Assembly (NCBI GenBank): GCA_964524145.1
Contig: CAZGCA010000015.1
Span: 20,184-84,183, forward strand
Reading direction: 5' to 3'
DNA length: 64,000 bases
Source of the DNA: CAZGCA01 sp964524145
GTDB taxonomy: Bacteria > Hydrogenedentota > CAZGCA01
Position 1 is the first letter of the stretch, and the number at the start of each line of letters is the position of its first letter. Below the pieces are notes generated by a model. The model ran no database searches, was not told the origin of the DNA, and saw only the letters and a program-made list of their open reading frames with translations. Positions 1-7,803 of this stretch are shown here, in pieces. The translations under genes were made by a program, and so were the position numbers.

Positions 1-457
1 CGGTGTCTGAGAGTGCGGCAATCAGTGGCTCCACTGCGGGCTCGCCGATACTTGCCAGCGCATTCGATGCCTCCCAACAAGCCACTCTGCGGCTGAAATC
101 GGGATGTCGTATGTTGGCCCATTCAAGGACATTTCGCAAAAGGCTCGGTTCCGGTTCGTCATCAAGCATCTCTATGAGAGCGGGTACCGCCGGGGCTGCC
201 TTCTCGCCCATCTCTCCCAAATTCCGCGCGGCATCGCGCCGTTCTTCCCGGTCGGCTGAAAACAGTCGTTCGATCTGTTCCCTAACCTCGGCGGGCGTGT
301 CCGCAGGTATTTCGGGTTTCTGCATCTCCCGCTGGTAGGCCACGTACACGCCGCCCAGTATCGCGGCAGCGGACAGGCACAGCACGGCAAGAGCGATGGT
401 GTACCGCGGGGACAAGGCTTTCGAGAAGATGCTCCTCTTTACCGGGTCATCCCCCAA
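1..457 (-). CDS. Membrane-anchored HEAT-repeat protein (3' part outside window)
   Basis: An open frame runs leftwards off the window edge, so only about 152 N-terminal residues are visible. A short basic N-terminus is followed by one hydrophobic span (about residues 17-37, ending VYVAYQ). A soluble part then holds HEAT-type helices such as RRDAARNLGEMGEKAAPAVP and EASNALASIGEPAVEPLI. HEAT/PBS-lyase-like repeats usually form protein-binding scaffolds; the topology suggests an envelope-exposed scaffold. I chose a TTG start because an AAGGGAG ribosome site lies 7 bases upstream; another TTG at 490 would add 11 residues. Partner and function are unknown. Confidence 0.72.
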   Translation of the reverse strand, partial: MGDDPVKRSIFSKALSPRYTIALAVLCLSAAAILGGVYVAYQREMQKPEIPADTPAEVREQIERLFSADREERRDAARNLGEMGEKAAPAVPALIEMLDDEPEPSLLRNVLEWANIRHPDFSRRVACWEASNALASIGEPAVEPLIAALSDT

Positions 458-589
458 CAGATGTCTCCCTTTACAGTTGTCGGTTCTCAACCCGTCATCA
501 TGGTATCCCGAAAGACCTCTTCTGTCAAGGTGGAAGAGGTTCCGTCCGCGAAGAAGCTACTCAGGTTGGCGGACGCAGGAATCATATGC

Positions 590-868
590 TGCGCCTGCTC
601 CGAAGGAGCACAGGCATGTAGCCTGGGGTGGAGCGAACCTGCAACGGAGTTGCAGATCGCGCAACCCCAGGTGCGGGAACCCGAAAAACATGCCCGCTCC
701 AGCGGAGCGGAGGCGGCGTCTCTGAGCTGGTCGGCACGACTCGAGAGGCAGCTCCGGCCCTCCGGGACGGCAATGAATATGGGCCTCAATCCTGGGGTTT
801 CGCTGCGCTCTACCCCAGGCTACCCGCCTTCGCCCCCGGCCGGCGTGCAAGAATGCACGTAGTCCCCT
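590..868. repeat. Dispersed intergenic repeat region with palindromes
   Basis: This gene-free stretch contains nested palindromes. Examples are a CCTGGGGT ... ACCCCAGG pair, GCTCCAGCGGAGC, and GTGCAAGAATGCAC at about 845. A related block at 61350-61470 shares the order 'GGCATGTA-CCTGGGGT-AGCGA'. No credible coding frame is present; frames seen here are GC-driven. I read it as a multi-copy intergenic element of unknown origin. Confidence 0.5.
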
Positions 869-882
869 TTTCGATTTGCCCG

Positions 883-912
883 TTGACAATCCCGCCCGGC
901 ATCTCGTAGACT
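883..912 (+). promoter_or_regulatory. Sigma-70-type promoter of the 947 membrane gene
   Basis: TTGACA (883-888), an 18-base spacer and TAGACT (907-912). Almost the same block, with a 17-base spacer, lies at 19702-19730 upstream of the Mrr-like gene, which supports it as a functional unit. Confidence 0.6.
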
Positions 913-946
913 ACGTCGTGGGGAAGCCGGAAGGGGTTGAAATCGA

Positions 947-1681
947 ATGCAGGACACCTCACTATCCGCCTGGCCGTGCTTGAAGCGGGCCTGCAAAGCG
1001 GTCACAGCGAACCCTGGACCAGCGATTGTGGGAGGTTTTGCCTGGATAGTCATCCGGTTTGGCGTAACGAGGCTATTCTCCTTTTTCGAATGGGGGATCG
1101 AGAACATTCTCTTTCATGCCTTCGTTTTGCCACCGCTGGCAGGTGGTATCGCTGTTCTCACCCTTAACCTGCTCAAGGACGATCGAGCCCACATGGACGA
1201 TATCCTCAGAGGTCTCCCTAAATACTGGCAGTTCGCCAAAGTGTCCTGGTTGCTTAGCGCAATGCTCTTGCTCAGTAACACGGCTCTTCAAAGGGTGGTC
1301 CTCTCACTCCATCTGTCATCTACGGTGCATGACGAGATTGCTCCGACGATGCTCGTTTTTCTCCTCATTTTTGTGTGTGTCGAGTCGGCAATCATGACGA
1401 GGCTGGGTTTTGCGTTGTTCGTGGTGGCAGAGAACCACCACGGCAACTCTGCGCTTACGGCATTCAAGAAGAGCCTTGCACTATCTAAGGGTCACTGGTG
1501 GGATGGCTTCTTCATCCTATTCGTAGCGCACCTCGTAGCCGGTGCCGGTGCTTTTGTCTGCATAGTGGGAATCTTTCTTACTGTTCCGGTTGGGTGGTGC
1601 ATGTTTGGAGCGTTGTACGAGCAACTAAAGCAGCGGGCAGCAGAGAGTAGATCTGTCGCAGCAACCCTGGAACGGCCGTAA
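947..1681 (+). CDS. Polytopic membrane protein of unknown function
   Basis: A 244-residue protein with about five to six hydrophobic helices: roughly residues 25-45 (AIVGGFAWIVIRFG), 58-78, 103-120, 133-160 and 188-215. A loop reading AFKKSLALSKGHWWDGF before the last helices resembles the 'cluster of basic residues then W' seen in DUF975/YciC-like membrane proteins, but I cannot assign a family. GGAAGGGG lies about 10 bases upstream of the ATG, behind a clear promoter. It stands alone, with repeats on both sides, so context gives no functional clue. Confidence 0.7.
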   Translation: MQDTSLSAWPCLKRACKAVTANPGPAIVGGFAWIVIRFGVTRLFSFFEWGIENILFHAFVLPPLAGGIAVLTLNLLKDDRAHMDDILRGLPKYWQFAKVSWLLSAMLLLSNTALQRVVLSLHLSSTVHDEIAPTMLVFLLIFVCVESAIMTRLGFALFVVAENHHGNSALTAFKKSLALSKGHWWDGFFILFVAHLVAGAGAFVCIVGIFLTVPVGWCMFGALYEQLKQRAAESRSVAATLERP

Positions 1682-1834
1682 TCAGTGGGGACTTCGACGT
1701 GAACCGTGGGGGAGAGAAAAGCAACACGACGCGCCTGCATACTATCCCGTAACCTGCGGGTATCAGGTATTCCGGAGTGTATCCAGCACGAAAAAGGGCG
1801 GCTTGGGGGAATGTGGCGTCTCAGATGCCGAGGC

Positions 1835-1939
1835 AAAAAGAAGGCGGCACGCCCTCGAGGCTTGCCGCAACGTCATCCCATTGCAGGATATAAGCTCGGG
1901 GGGAGGAACCGATTCGCTGCGACGTCCGTCCGTGCCGCC
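1835..1939. repeat. Intergenic direct repeat, copy 1
   Basis: About 105 bases containing GGCACGCCCTCGA, CATCCCATTGCAGGAT and GGGGGAGGAACCG. The same order recurs at 2173-2275 with scattered substitutions. The surrounding 1682-2375 interval holds no gene I can support. Confidence 0.6.
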
Positions 1940-2172
1940 TATCTCTTAGTGCGTCTGGTCCAGTTATTCGTCCGGTTACCTGTCTATTCACCCTCCTTCG
2001 GATCAACTGTTCACCTAAACACTACCACAGACGCGGATCTCTGTAAATCGGAGAAAGTCTGATTTGTCTGTACGACATCGTCCGACGCGGATGTAAGGGT
2101 CTGTCCTACAGACAGCCGGCACCCAAACCGTGCGGGTCGTTCAAACGTGAATGCGGCCCGCCGGATGTCAAG

Positions 2173-2275
2173 AAAAGAAGCGGCACGCCCTCGAAGAACG
2201 CTGCGACGCCATCCCATTGCAGGATGGAAGTTCGGGGGAGGAACCGTTGCGCCGCACCGCCCTTAATCGTGCCGC
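2173..2275. repeat. Intergenic direct repeat, copy 2
   Basis: Second copy of the element at 1835-1939, in the same orientation; the shared cores CATCCCATTGCAGGAT and GGGGGAGGAACCG are intact. Neither copy is adjacent to a transposase. Confidence 0.6.
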
Positions 2276-2375
2276 TATTTCAAGTATGATCTTACAATCG
2301 GTCTGTTAGTGGTGTCAATCCCGAGCTTGGGTCTCTTCTCCTTGCCGTGCTTGTTCCCTGCCAAGCCCCGCACCG

Positions 2376-2588
2376 TCACTTCGCATCGCGCTGAACCGCC
2401 CGCCTCGGGTACCTTCTCTTCTTCACTTCCTTTACTTTCAGCTCCACGTACTCCCTCAACAGACAGTTTTCCGTCTCATCGTCGCTGTAAAAGACGCACA
2501 TCTCCTTGCACCTGCTCGCCTGGCTCGAGCTTTTCTCCTTCGACGCTGCAATCGCCATGAACGGGCAGATCCTTGCCTTATATTTCAT
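2376..2588 (-). CDS. Small cysteine-containing protein
   Basis: A 70-residue protein. Its N-terminus reads ARICPFMAIAASKE, followed by CKEMCVFYSDDETENC, giving four cysteines spaced like a small metal-binding module. A charged helical tail (EYVELKVKEVKKRR) ends it. AAAGGGGG sits about 6 bases before the ATG. A good promoter (TTGACA-17-TAAGCT) lies 190 bases upstream on the same strand, so the leader would be long. Short 'CP...CxxxC...C' proteins are common orphans in GC-rich genomes; no function can be given. A chance frame is possible, but amino-acid composition and ribosome site argue for a real gene. Confidence 0.55.
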   Translation of the reverse strand: MKYKARICPFMAIAASKEKSSSQASRCKEMCVFYSDDETENCLLREYVELKVKEVKKRRYPRRAVQRDAK

Positions 2589-2778
2589 GCGATCCCCCTT
2601 TCCGGTCCGCCACCACTATACGCCTTATCAACACCTCTGCCGACACGCCTTGAGGCTCGCCTCGCGACCTGGACGCCGAAAGCACACAAAACCATCAAAC
2701 CCAACACCACATGACAAGCTTCCGCAGGATCGTTCTCCTCCGGCCACACAGTACCTCCCTTCACTTCCTTCGCACACC

Positions 2779-2807
2779 AGCTTACGAAATCCCTCCCGAA
2801 TTGTCAA
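2779..2807 (-). promoter_or_regulatory. Sigma-70-type promoter, reverse strand
   Basis: On the reverse strand: TTGACA (2807-2802), 17 bases, TAAGCT (2784-2779). It probably serves the small cysteine protein at 2588, giving a leader of roughly 185 bases in which I see no recognised riboswitch. Confidence 0.45.
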
Positions 2808-2899
2808 TGCCCAGCAGTGCCGCGGCATACCCGTCTTCCTCTATCGGTCTCGAGGCGGGCTCTGCAGAATTGCGGTGCTGCCGGTGCAAGGTTTTTCGC

Positions 2900-2928
2900 T
2901 TGACATTTGTCCGGGGAGCGGGTAGTAT
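2900..2928 (+). promoter_or_regulatory. Sigma-70-type promoter of the TPR gene
   Basis: TTGACA (2900-2905), 17-base spacer, TAGTAT (2923-2928), ending 23 bases before the ATG at 2952. Confidence 0.65.
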
Positions 2929-2951
2929 CTGTTAAGAAGGGGTAAGATCTC

Positions 2952-3680
2952 ATGGGTCTGAGATCCGTAGACGGCATACGTTTCTTGCAGAACACCGTTG
3001 CTGCGCTTCAGTCAACGAGCGGCGGGGGGCTCGTTGTCGGCGATGGTATCGGGGCGATACAGCGCGATACGCTCAGCCTGTCGGTGGACGGCAATCGTGC
3101 GGCGGCGGATCTGTTCATCAACCGCGGCGGCAGCTACGTTGAGCGGTTTCAGCAGACCGGAAACCGCGATTTCCTTGACTTGGCCATAGCCGACTTCCGC
3201 GAGTCTACCCGCCAGAACCCCGGCGACATTCGCGGTTACAACCAGCTCGGCGACGCGTTGTTGAGGGCGGGGGACGCTGCGGGCGCGGTGGAAGCGTTTC
3301 GCGAGGGGATAGCCCGCCGGCCCGAGAACGTCGAGGCACGGCGCGGTCTCGCGCGGGCGCTTACGCAAACCGGCGACCTCGGCGGAGCGCGGGAGGCGAT
3401 CGCGAGCGCCATGCAGCTCGACCGCGCGAATCCCGAGAACTTCAACGTGCTCGGCAACATCGAGATTGCAGCCGGCAACTTTGATGCGGCCCGCGAAGCG
3501 TTTGAGCAGGCACGACAGCTTGACCCGATAAACGCCAACGCTATGGTTGGGCTGGCCGACGTTTATTATGCCGAAGGAGACCGGGAACAGGCCGAGGAGT
3601 TTATTCGCGCTGCTGCCGCCCTTGCGCCAACCGATCTCGATGTGCTGGCCCGCCTCCGCCAAATCAATCGCGGCAGGTAA
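2952..3680 (+). CDS. TPR-repeat protein
   Basis: A 242-residue protein. The first ~70 residues are non-repetitive and contain a glycine-rich stretch (TSGGGLVVGDGIGAI). From about residue 75 it carries four to five tetratricopeptide repeats, for example YNQLGDALLRAGDAAGAVEA, ARRGLARALTQTGDLGGARE and NVLGNIEIAAGNFDAAREAF. TPRs mediate protein-protein contacts. There is no signal peptide, so it is likely cytoplasmic. A strong promoter lies directly upstream and the next gene has its own promoter, so it is probably monocistronic. Partner unknown. Confidence 0.8.
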   Translation: MGLRSVDGIRFLQNTVAALQSTSGGGLVVGDGIGAIQRDTLSLSVDGNRAAADLFINRGGSYVERFQQTGNRDFLDLAIADFRESTRQNPGDIRGYNQLGDALLRAGDAAGAVEAFREGIARRPENVEARRGLARALTQTGDLGGAREAIASAMQLDRANPENFNVLGNIEIAAGNFDAAREAFEQARQLDPINANAMVGLADVYYAEGDREQAEEFIRAAAALAPTDLDVLARLRQINRGR

Positions 3681-3763
3681 CCGTTGCCGGCATCTCAACC
3701 GCAGAGACACGGACAATAGCGTGAAGAGCTACGTACCTGACCCACGCTTCGGGAGGCCGCCGG

Positions 3764-3793
3764 TTGAAAAATGTGCGCAGGAAGGTATAGAAT
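3764..3793 (+). promoter_or_regulatory. Promoter of the Gfo/Idh gene
   Basis: TTGAAA (3764-3769), then TATAGA (3786-3791, 16-base spacer) or the overlapping TAGAAT (3788-3793, 18-base spacer). The ATG follows at 3831 with an AGGAGG ribosome site. Confidence 0.5.
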
Positions 3794-3830
3794 ACGTCGT
3801 GTTCACGGCATGTCTTAGGAGGATTACGCA

Positions 3831-5222
3831 ATGAAAAAAAGCAGGCTCAGTCGGAGGGAGTTTCTTGGCAAGTCGGCCACTGGGACGGCTGGCGTTGTGT
3901 TGGGCGGCAGCGCGGCGGGGTGCGCGACGACTCCTACCAGGACGGCCAAGGCAGGTGTGGCGACCGCGGCAACAGTGAGCAAGGGTGTTGTCGGCGCGAA
4001 CGAGACGATCCGCGTGTGCGTGGTTGGCGTGCACGGCCGCGGTGGGAGCCATATAGACGGGTTCTCGAGGTTGCAGAACGTGGAAGTGGCCGGTATCTGC
4101 GATGTTGACGAGAGAGAGATCGCGAGACGGACGCAGGAAATAGAGACGAAAACCGGCAAGAAACCCAAGGGTTACGTCGATATGCATGAGGTTTTCGACG
4201 ACAAGGAGATCGATGTCGTCTCGTTTGCCACGCCGAACCACTGGCACGCGCTCGGCTCGATATGGGCTTGCCAGGCCGGAAAAGATGTCTACGTCGAAAA
4301 ACCCTGTTCGCACAACGTTTACGAAGGGCGCAAGCTCGTCGAAGCCGCCCGCAAGTACAACCGTATCGTCCAGCACGGCACGCAAAGTCGTTCGTCGGCG
4401 GGCCTGCATGAAGCGGTCGAACAGTTGCGCAATGGCGTGATCGGCGACGTGTACATGGCCAAGGGGCTCTGCTATAAGTGGCGTGGAAGCATCGGCCGAG
4501 CGAAGGAAGAGCCGCCTCCTCCGGGCGTCCATTACGATCTCTGGCTGGGTCCCGCTCCGACCAGACCGTTCACCCAAAACCGGTTCCACTACAACTGGCA
4601 TTGGCATTGGGACTACGGCAACGGCGACATCGGCAACCAGGGCGTCCATCAGATGGACATTGCGCGGTGGGGTCTCGGAGTCGGGCTGCCCACGTCGTTC
4701 CAGTCAATGGGCGCTCACTTCATGTTTGACGACGACTGGGAAACGGCGAATACGATGATAGCCTCGTTCTTCTACCCGGATGAGGGCGATCACGGCAAGA
4801 TGCTCATGTTTGAGGTGAGACACTGGATCACCAACCATGAGGGCGATATCGGGCAAGGCGAAGACAACACCGTGGGAGTGCTGTTCTACGGGTCAGAGGG
4901 GTACATGGTTATCCCGAGCTATTCAGGGTACAGGACGTTCCTCGGCAGGAAACGCGAGCCCGGTCCGAGCCGGAACGCGGGCGGCGATCACTACGCGAAC
5001 TTCATCGGGGCCGTAAGGAGCCGGAAAGCCGAGGATCTTAACGCCGAGATTGAGGAGGGCCACCTGTCCGCGGCGCTCTGCCATTTGGCGAACGTTGGGT
5101 ACCGTCTTAACCGGACGATCGAGTTCGACCCGGCGACCGAGACGATCCCTGGCGACGCCGAAGCCAACGCGATGCTCACTCGCAACTACAGAGCACCGTT
5201 TGTCGTCCCGGAGAAAGTATAG
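3831..5222 (+). CDS. Tat-exported Gfo/Idh/MocA-family oxidoreductase
   Basis: A 463-residue protein starting with a twin-arginine signal (SRREFLGKSATG) followed by GGSAAGC, a possible lipobox, so it is probably exported folded, with its cofactor. A Rossmann nucleotide-binding half starts near residue 62 (IRVCVVGVHGRGGSHIDGF). The family's catalytic-lysine motif is present as DVYVEKPCSHN near residue 163, and HWHWDYGNGDIGNQGVHQMD forms part of the substrate-side domain. Family members oxidise or reduce sugars and inositols with NAD(P); exported versions abound in planctomycete-like genomes. AGGAGG precedes the ATG. It is followed 80 bases later by a membrane protein, likely in the same transcript. 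Substrate unknown. Confidence 0.88.
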   Translation: MKKSRLSRREFLGKSATGTAGVVLGGSAAGCATTPTRTAKAGVATAATVSKGVVGANETIRVCVVGVHGRGGSHIDGFSRLQNVEVAGICDVDEREIARRTQEIETKTGKKPKGYVDMHEVFDDKEIDVVSFATPNHWHALGSIWACQAGKDVYVEKPCSHNVYEGRKLVEAARKYNRIVQHGTQSRSSAGLHEAVEQLRNGVIGDVYMAKGLCYKWRGSIGRAKEEPPPPGVHYDLWLGPAPTRPFTQNRFHYNWHWHWDYGNGDIGNQGVHQMDIARWGLGVGLPTSFQSMGAHFMFDDDWETANTMIASFFYPDEGDHGKMLMFEVRHWITNHEGDIGQGEDNTVGVLFYGSEGYMVIPSYSGYRTFLGRKREPGPSRNAGGDHYANFIGAVRSRKAEDLNAEIEEGHLSAALCHLANVGYRLNRTIEFDPATETIPGDAEANAMLTRNYRAPFVVPEKV

Positions 5223-5301
5223 AGTCGTTTCGGAATTGCAGAATCGGGAGCGGCCGGGCGCGAGCCCGGCTGTTCCCTTGTCCGTTCAGGGAGGACCGTT
5301 C

Positions 5302-6711
5302 ATGAACAACCACAATAAACCCTTCTGCTGGCCTGCGAAATCCGCGGCTCTTCTGGTGCTCCTCGGCGCGTTGAGCGTCTCGCTCGGCTGGGGTATCCGT
5401 GGCACGTTCGGCGGGGGACTCGGGGCCATGGTGCCGGGCGCGTTTGCCGGGTTGTGTGTCGCCTATGCGGCAGGACGGGCCCGTGACGAGATGGAAGTAC
5501 TCCGATTGGCTGCGGTAGGCGCGATCGCGATGTCGTTCGGCGGAGGCATGACCTACGGCCAGACTCTGGGATTGACTCAGAACCCGAACGTGCGTGAGCT
5601 GCACTACTGGTGGGGTATACTGGGCGTTGCGGTCAAAGGCGGCGTCTGGATAGGGATTGCGGGCGCCTTGCTCGGAATCTCGCTGAACCGCGAGCGGTAC
5701 AGGACTCTCGAAGTCGGGGCATTGATACTCGTCATGGTGGTTGTCGGAATAGTGGGTGTCCAGCTCCTGAACCGGCCGATGGACCCGCCCGAAACTCTTC
5801 CGCGAGTCTATTTCTCAAACTTCCACCATCCTGCGGACCCCAACGATCCCCCGAGAACGGAGTCCTGGGGAGGCTTATGGATGGGGTTGTTGGCTCTTCT
5901 CATATACACGCGGCTGGTCAAGAAGGACACGGCAACGTTCGGGCTCGGATTGTTCGGGATAGCCGGGGGCGCGCTTGGGTTCAGCATCGGGCAGATGTTC
6001 CAGGCGGCGGGGTACAAATACACGCCGTTCGGAGCGACACTGCAGCCGTGGATTGATTGGTGGAAGGTAATGGAGATGAGCTTTGGCTTCATTGCCGGCG
6101 CGTTCCTCGTGGTGGGCGCACTGTGGTCGTGCCGGGCCGGAGTGCGAACCAGTGAGGACGCGGCACGTTCGAAACCCAACATTCGGTTGGAATGGATCAG
6201 CGTGGTCGCGTGGATATGTCTCCTTGCGAGCGCCGGATTCGGTATCCACGTGTTGCGGAGGTTTGTCGGGTCTTCCTTTGCCGTCGGGGTGATACCATTG
6301 GCTGGGTTGGTGGCGGGCCGAGTATGGCCGTGGTTGATGGGGATCGTTCTCGTATCCATGGCATCCGCGTCCGAGGGTGGGGGACTGCTTCTCGCAGCGA
6401 TCATCGCCGTGGCGGCCACTGCGATCTCGCTTGTGTGGCGCCGCAACATTGACGAAGTTGAATCAGGTGAGCAGGCCCGACCCCGGTTGAGACTCTTCTA
6501 TCTGCTGGTGGTTTCCCAGACAGTCTTCTCCCTCATCAAACACTTTGTCGCGGCCTGGAACCGCTATCCCGAACACCGCCTGGGAGAGATGCTGCTCGGC
6601 CCGCGAGCCGGCGCCGCTGTCCAGGCGAGTTTCTGCGTCCTCATGGTTCTCATCCTGGTGCTTGCCCGCTCAATCCTGTCGAGTCACCCTTCCGCAGACC
6701 GGATTCAGTAG
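5302..6711 (+). CDS. Polytopic inner-membrane protein linked to the Gfo/Idh gene
   Basis: A 469-residue protein with about eleven to twelve hydrophobic helices. The first is LLVLLGALSVSLGWGIRG. Glycine-rich segments such as RGTFGGGLGAMVPGAFAG and MSFGGGMTYGQTLGLTQ look conserved-type but belong to no transporter family I can name. GGGAGG stands 6 bases before the ATG at 5302, so I reject a longer frame beginning at 5050 inside the upstream gene. Co-orientation with the exported oxidoreductase suggests a joint role in sugar handling, which is inference. Its stop codon overlaps that of the convergent nucleosidase gene by 7 bases. Confidence 0.75.
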   Translation: MNNHNKPFCWPAKSAALLVLLGALSVSLGWGIRGTFGGGLGAMVPGAFAGLCVAYAAGRARDEMEVLRLAAVGAIAMSFGGGMTYGQTLGLTQNPNVRELHYWWGILGVAVKGGVWIGIAGALLGISLNRERYRTLEVGALILVMVVVGIVGVQLLNRPMDPPETLPRVYFSNFHHPADPNDPPRTESWGGLWMGLLALLIYTRLVKKDTATFGLGLFGIAGGALGFSIGQMFQAAGYKYTPFGATLQPWIDWWKVMEMSFGFIAGAFLVVGALWSCRAGVRTSEDAARSKPNIRLEWISVVAWICLLASAGFGIHVLRRFVGSSFAVGVIPLAGLVAGRVWPWLMGIVLVSMASASEGGGLLLAAIIAVAATAISLVWRRNIDEVESGEQARPRLRLFYLLVVSQTVFSLIKHFVAAWNRYPEHRLGEMLLGPRAGAAVQASFCVLMVLILVLARSILSSHPSADRIQ

Positions 6712-7547
6712 AGTTCGAGCATCTTCTTGACGATAAGGTTGGAGACGGCTGCGGCGTAATCCCCGAACGTCTGGGCGTCGACACGCGCGTCTTCGTTGGC
6801 AAGGTCAGAGTTGGCGCGGATCAACACCCACGGCACCCCGTGGACTTCGCAGACGTGGGCGACGGCTCCGCCCTCCATCTCGACGCAGTGTGCCGAGAAC
6901 GTGCTCCGGAGCTCGTCCCTCTTCTCGGAGCTCGCCACGAACTGGTCGCCGCTCACTATCCTGCCAAGCACAACCCTTGGCTTGCGCGGCGGCACGGTGG
7001 GGACTTCGGGCAGATCGACTTTGTCAGCAGCGTTCCGTGCGATGCCGACGAGCTGCTCGTCCGCCCGAAACCATCTGCGCCGTTCGCGTATCCCGTCAAC
7101 CCGAACCGGTATCCCGCGCGGCTGGATAGCAGAACGGCCGGCGAAGAAGGTGCCAAAATCATGTTCGGTCGCCTCTGTAGCGATCACGATGTCACCAATG
7201 CCGAGTTCGGGATCGAGACTGCCTGCTATGCCGGTGAAGATGATGGCAGAGACATGGTAGGTATGGATGAGGTGCATTGCGGTCATGGCCGCGTTCACCT
7301 TGCCCACGTCGCTGTGGCATATGACGACCTTCTTCCCGCCAAGCTCTCCGACACGGAACCCCACGCCGGACCGAACCTCGCTCTTTTCGATCTTCATTTC
7401 CGCTTCAAGCAGTGCGATCTCCTTGACGAGCGCGCTCATGACGCCCACCGGGCGGTCGTCCGAAGCGGCTGATCCGTGCGACAGGGATAGAAGCAGGCAA
7501 ACACCGAGAACCGGAACGAAAAGAGATCTTTTCCTCAACACTGTCAT
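6705..7547 (-). CDS. Exported MTA/SAH nucleosidase-like protein
   Basis: A 280-residue member of the PNP/UDP phosphorylase superfamily, closest to 5'-methylthioadenosine/S-adenosylhomocysteine nucleosidase. Family motifs: GVMSALVKEIALLE near residue 35, SDVGKVNAAM near 79, FTGIAGSLDPELGIGDIVIA, HDFG, then CVEMEGGAVAHVC and RANSDLANED near the end; the aspartate of SD is the usual acid. Unlike typical cytosolic MTANs (about 230 residues), it starts with a cleavable signal (LFVPVLGVCLLLSLSHGSAA). It also has an insert around residues 130-175, so I infer a periplasmic enzyme or a specialised nucleoside hydrolase. Exact substrate uncertain. Confidence 0.82.
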   Translation of the reverse strand: MTVLRKRSLFVPVLGVCLLLSLSHGSAASDDRPVGVMSALVKEIALLEAEMKIEKSEVRSGVGFRVGELGGKKVVICHSDVGKVNAAMTAMHLIHTYHVSAIIFTGIAGSLDPELGIGDIVIATEATEHDFGTFFAGRSAIQPRGIPVRVDGIRERRRWFRADEQLVGIARNAADKVDLPEVPTVPPRKPRVVLGRIVSGDQFVASSEKRDELRSTFSAHCVEMEGGAVAHVCEVHGVPWVLIRANSDLANEDARVDAQTFGDYAAAVSNLIVKKMLELY

Positions 7548-7606
7548 TGCCCCGCTGTTGCCACCCGAGATGAGGTGAATATGAATCTCAGAGACGCTGT
7601 TCGGAC

Positions 7607-7637
7607 ATTATACCAGGGATCAATCGCGCAACGTCAA
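7607..7637 (-). promoter_or_regulatory. Promoter of the nucleosidase gene
   Basis: Reverse strand: TTGACG (7637-7632), 19 bases, TATAAT (7612-7607). The -10 box is perfect; the spacer is longer than ideal. It lies 60 bases before the ATG at 7547. Confidence 0.5.
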
Positions 7638-7735
7638 TCCTCGACTCCCACGGGCACCTGCAACACGAGACGCACTCCGCAAGACATACAACACCCCTTT
7701 CCCGTACCGTACATCCTCCAGAGAGCCGAAACGGC

Positions 7736-7764
7736 TTGATTTCACGTTACAGATATGATAATAT
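7736..7764 (+). promoter_or_regulatory. Candidate promoter of the flagellar block
   Basis: TTGATT (7736-7741), 17 bases, TAATAT (7759-7764), 40 bases before fliM. I see no sigma-28 consensus here. The divergent nucleosidase promoter starts about 100 bases to the left. Confidence 0.45.
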
Positions 7765-7803
7765 TGCGGTGGTGAAACGTGCCTTTTGCTGGGAGGCGGG
7801 ACT

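Noticed and set aside
1706..2062. A 118-residue forward frame
   Set aside because: It crosses the 105-base direct repeat and has no ribosome site or protein-like pattern.
5050..5301. N-terminal extension of the 5302 membrane protein
   Set aside because: It lies inside the Gfo/Idh gene; GGGAGG and ATG at 5302 give a sensible first membrane helix.
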